From the NCBI GenBank assembly GCA_900550585.1, contig URST01000053.1, positions 1 to 15,746 of the forward strand: a DNA stretch of 15,746 nt. Direction: 5' to 3'. The stretch comes from an uncultured Eubacteriales bacterium (GTDB taxonomy: Bacteria; Bacillota; Clostridia; Oscillospirales; Oscillospiraceae). Position numbers and translations under genes: made by a program. Position 1 is the stretch's first letter; each line of letters opens with the position of its first letter. This document shows positions 15,687 to 15,746 of the stretch, in pieces. A model generated the notes under the pieces. It searched no databases. It was not told the origin of the DNA and worked only from the letters and a program-made list of their open reading frames with translations.

Positions 15687-15691
15687 GGCTG

Positions 15692-15699
15692 CTCCTTTC
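15692..15699 (-). promoter_or_regulatory. Ribosome binding site deciding the laccase-domain gene start
   Basis: GAAAGGAG on the minus strand is 5 bases from the ATG at 15684-15686. The alternative TTG start at 15699-15701 overlaps this site, so it could not be served by it. Confidence 0.7.
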
Positions 15700-15727
15700 A
15701 AAAGGCAAGGCGGGCGGCGGCTGATGC

Positions 15728-15746
15728 CTGTCTCTTATACACATCT
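15728..15746. other. Tn5/Nextera mosaic-end adapter left on the contig end
   Basis: The final 19 bases are exactly CTGTCTCTTATACACATCT, the Tn5 transposase mosaic-end adapter used in Nextera libraries. Read on the minus strand it yields the false N-terminus MCIRDR. It is a sequencing artefact, not genomic sequence. Confidence 0.97.

Noticed and set aside
15698..15727. Possible last codons of an upstream gene (ending ...RLAF, then TGA)
   Set aside because: Only about nine codons remain before the adapter. A stop touching the next ribosome binding site is suggestive of an operon, but too little sequence is left to call a gene.
15550..15744. A 64-codon minus-strand frame starting MCIRDR
   Set aside because: Its start is translated adapter sequence and the rest is an off-frame reading of the laccase-domain gene.
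1..15746. CRISPR arrays, tRNA or rRNA genes, insertion sequences, phage genes
   Set aside because: None was seen. No regularly spaced direct repeats, cloverleaf patterns, transposase motifs or phage structural genes were found on either strand.

Overview
The window looks like the end of a draft contig from a GC-rich, Gram-positive gut-type Clostridia, most likely in or near the Oscillospiraceae (Flavonifractor, Lawsonibacter and Dysosmobacter-like genomes). This placement is an inference. It rests on strong G/C preference at third codon positions, canonical AAGGAGG ribosome binding sites, a very large secreted protein with Ig-like, MBG and YDG-type repeats, and the gene families present. No rRNA, tRNA, CRISPR array, insertion sequence or phage gene was seen. 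The last 19 bases (15728-15746) are the Tn5/Nextera mosaic-end adapter, so the right edge is a library artefact rather than genome.

Layout from left to right. (1) 1-6372, minus: the N-terminal 2124 residues of a giant secreted surface protein that runs off the left edge. Its N-terminal two thirds alternate beta-helix-like modules with cysteine motifs of zinc-ribbon type; Ig-like, MBG and YDG domains follow. It has its own promoter (6418-6446). (2) 6541-7395, minus: a MurR/RpiR-family regulator. It is divergent from 7612-10308, plus: an NhaC-family transporter followed by a class V PLP-dependent enzyme. The intergenic region holds a pair of similar 17-bp sites exactly 40 bp apart, which are good operator candidates. 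A strong bidirectional terminator ends this unit. (3) 10377-12114, minus: an OmpR-type response regulator overlapping a sensor kinase that has almost no extracytoplasmic loop. It is divergent from (4) 12245-13111, plus: a DegV-family fatty-acid-binding protein. Between them lies an 11-bp-period direct repeat of the kind OmpR-family regulators bind. (5) 13252-15686, minus: a PgeF/YlmD-type laccase-domain protein whose stop overlaps (ATGA) the start of a family-5 peptide-binding lipoprotein that has no permease genes beside it.

How the genes may work together (inference). Unit 2 reads as a locally regulated uptake and breakdown module for an unidentified amino-acid-like compound: regulator, secondary transporter, PLP enzyme. 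Units 3 and 4 suggest a sensor watching the membrane and possibly controlling a fatty-acid carrier. Unit 5 couples a protein implicated in peptidoglycan editing to a peptide-binding lipoprotein, which hints at cell-wall peptide handling. None of these links is proven by sequence alone. The most unusual candidates are the zinc-ribbon and beta-helix surface protein and the transporter and PLP-enzyme module, whose enzyme lacks the catalytic cysteine loop of cysteine desulfurases.
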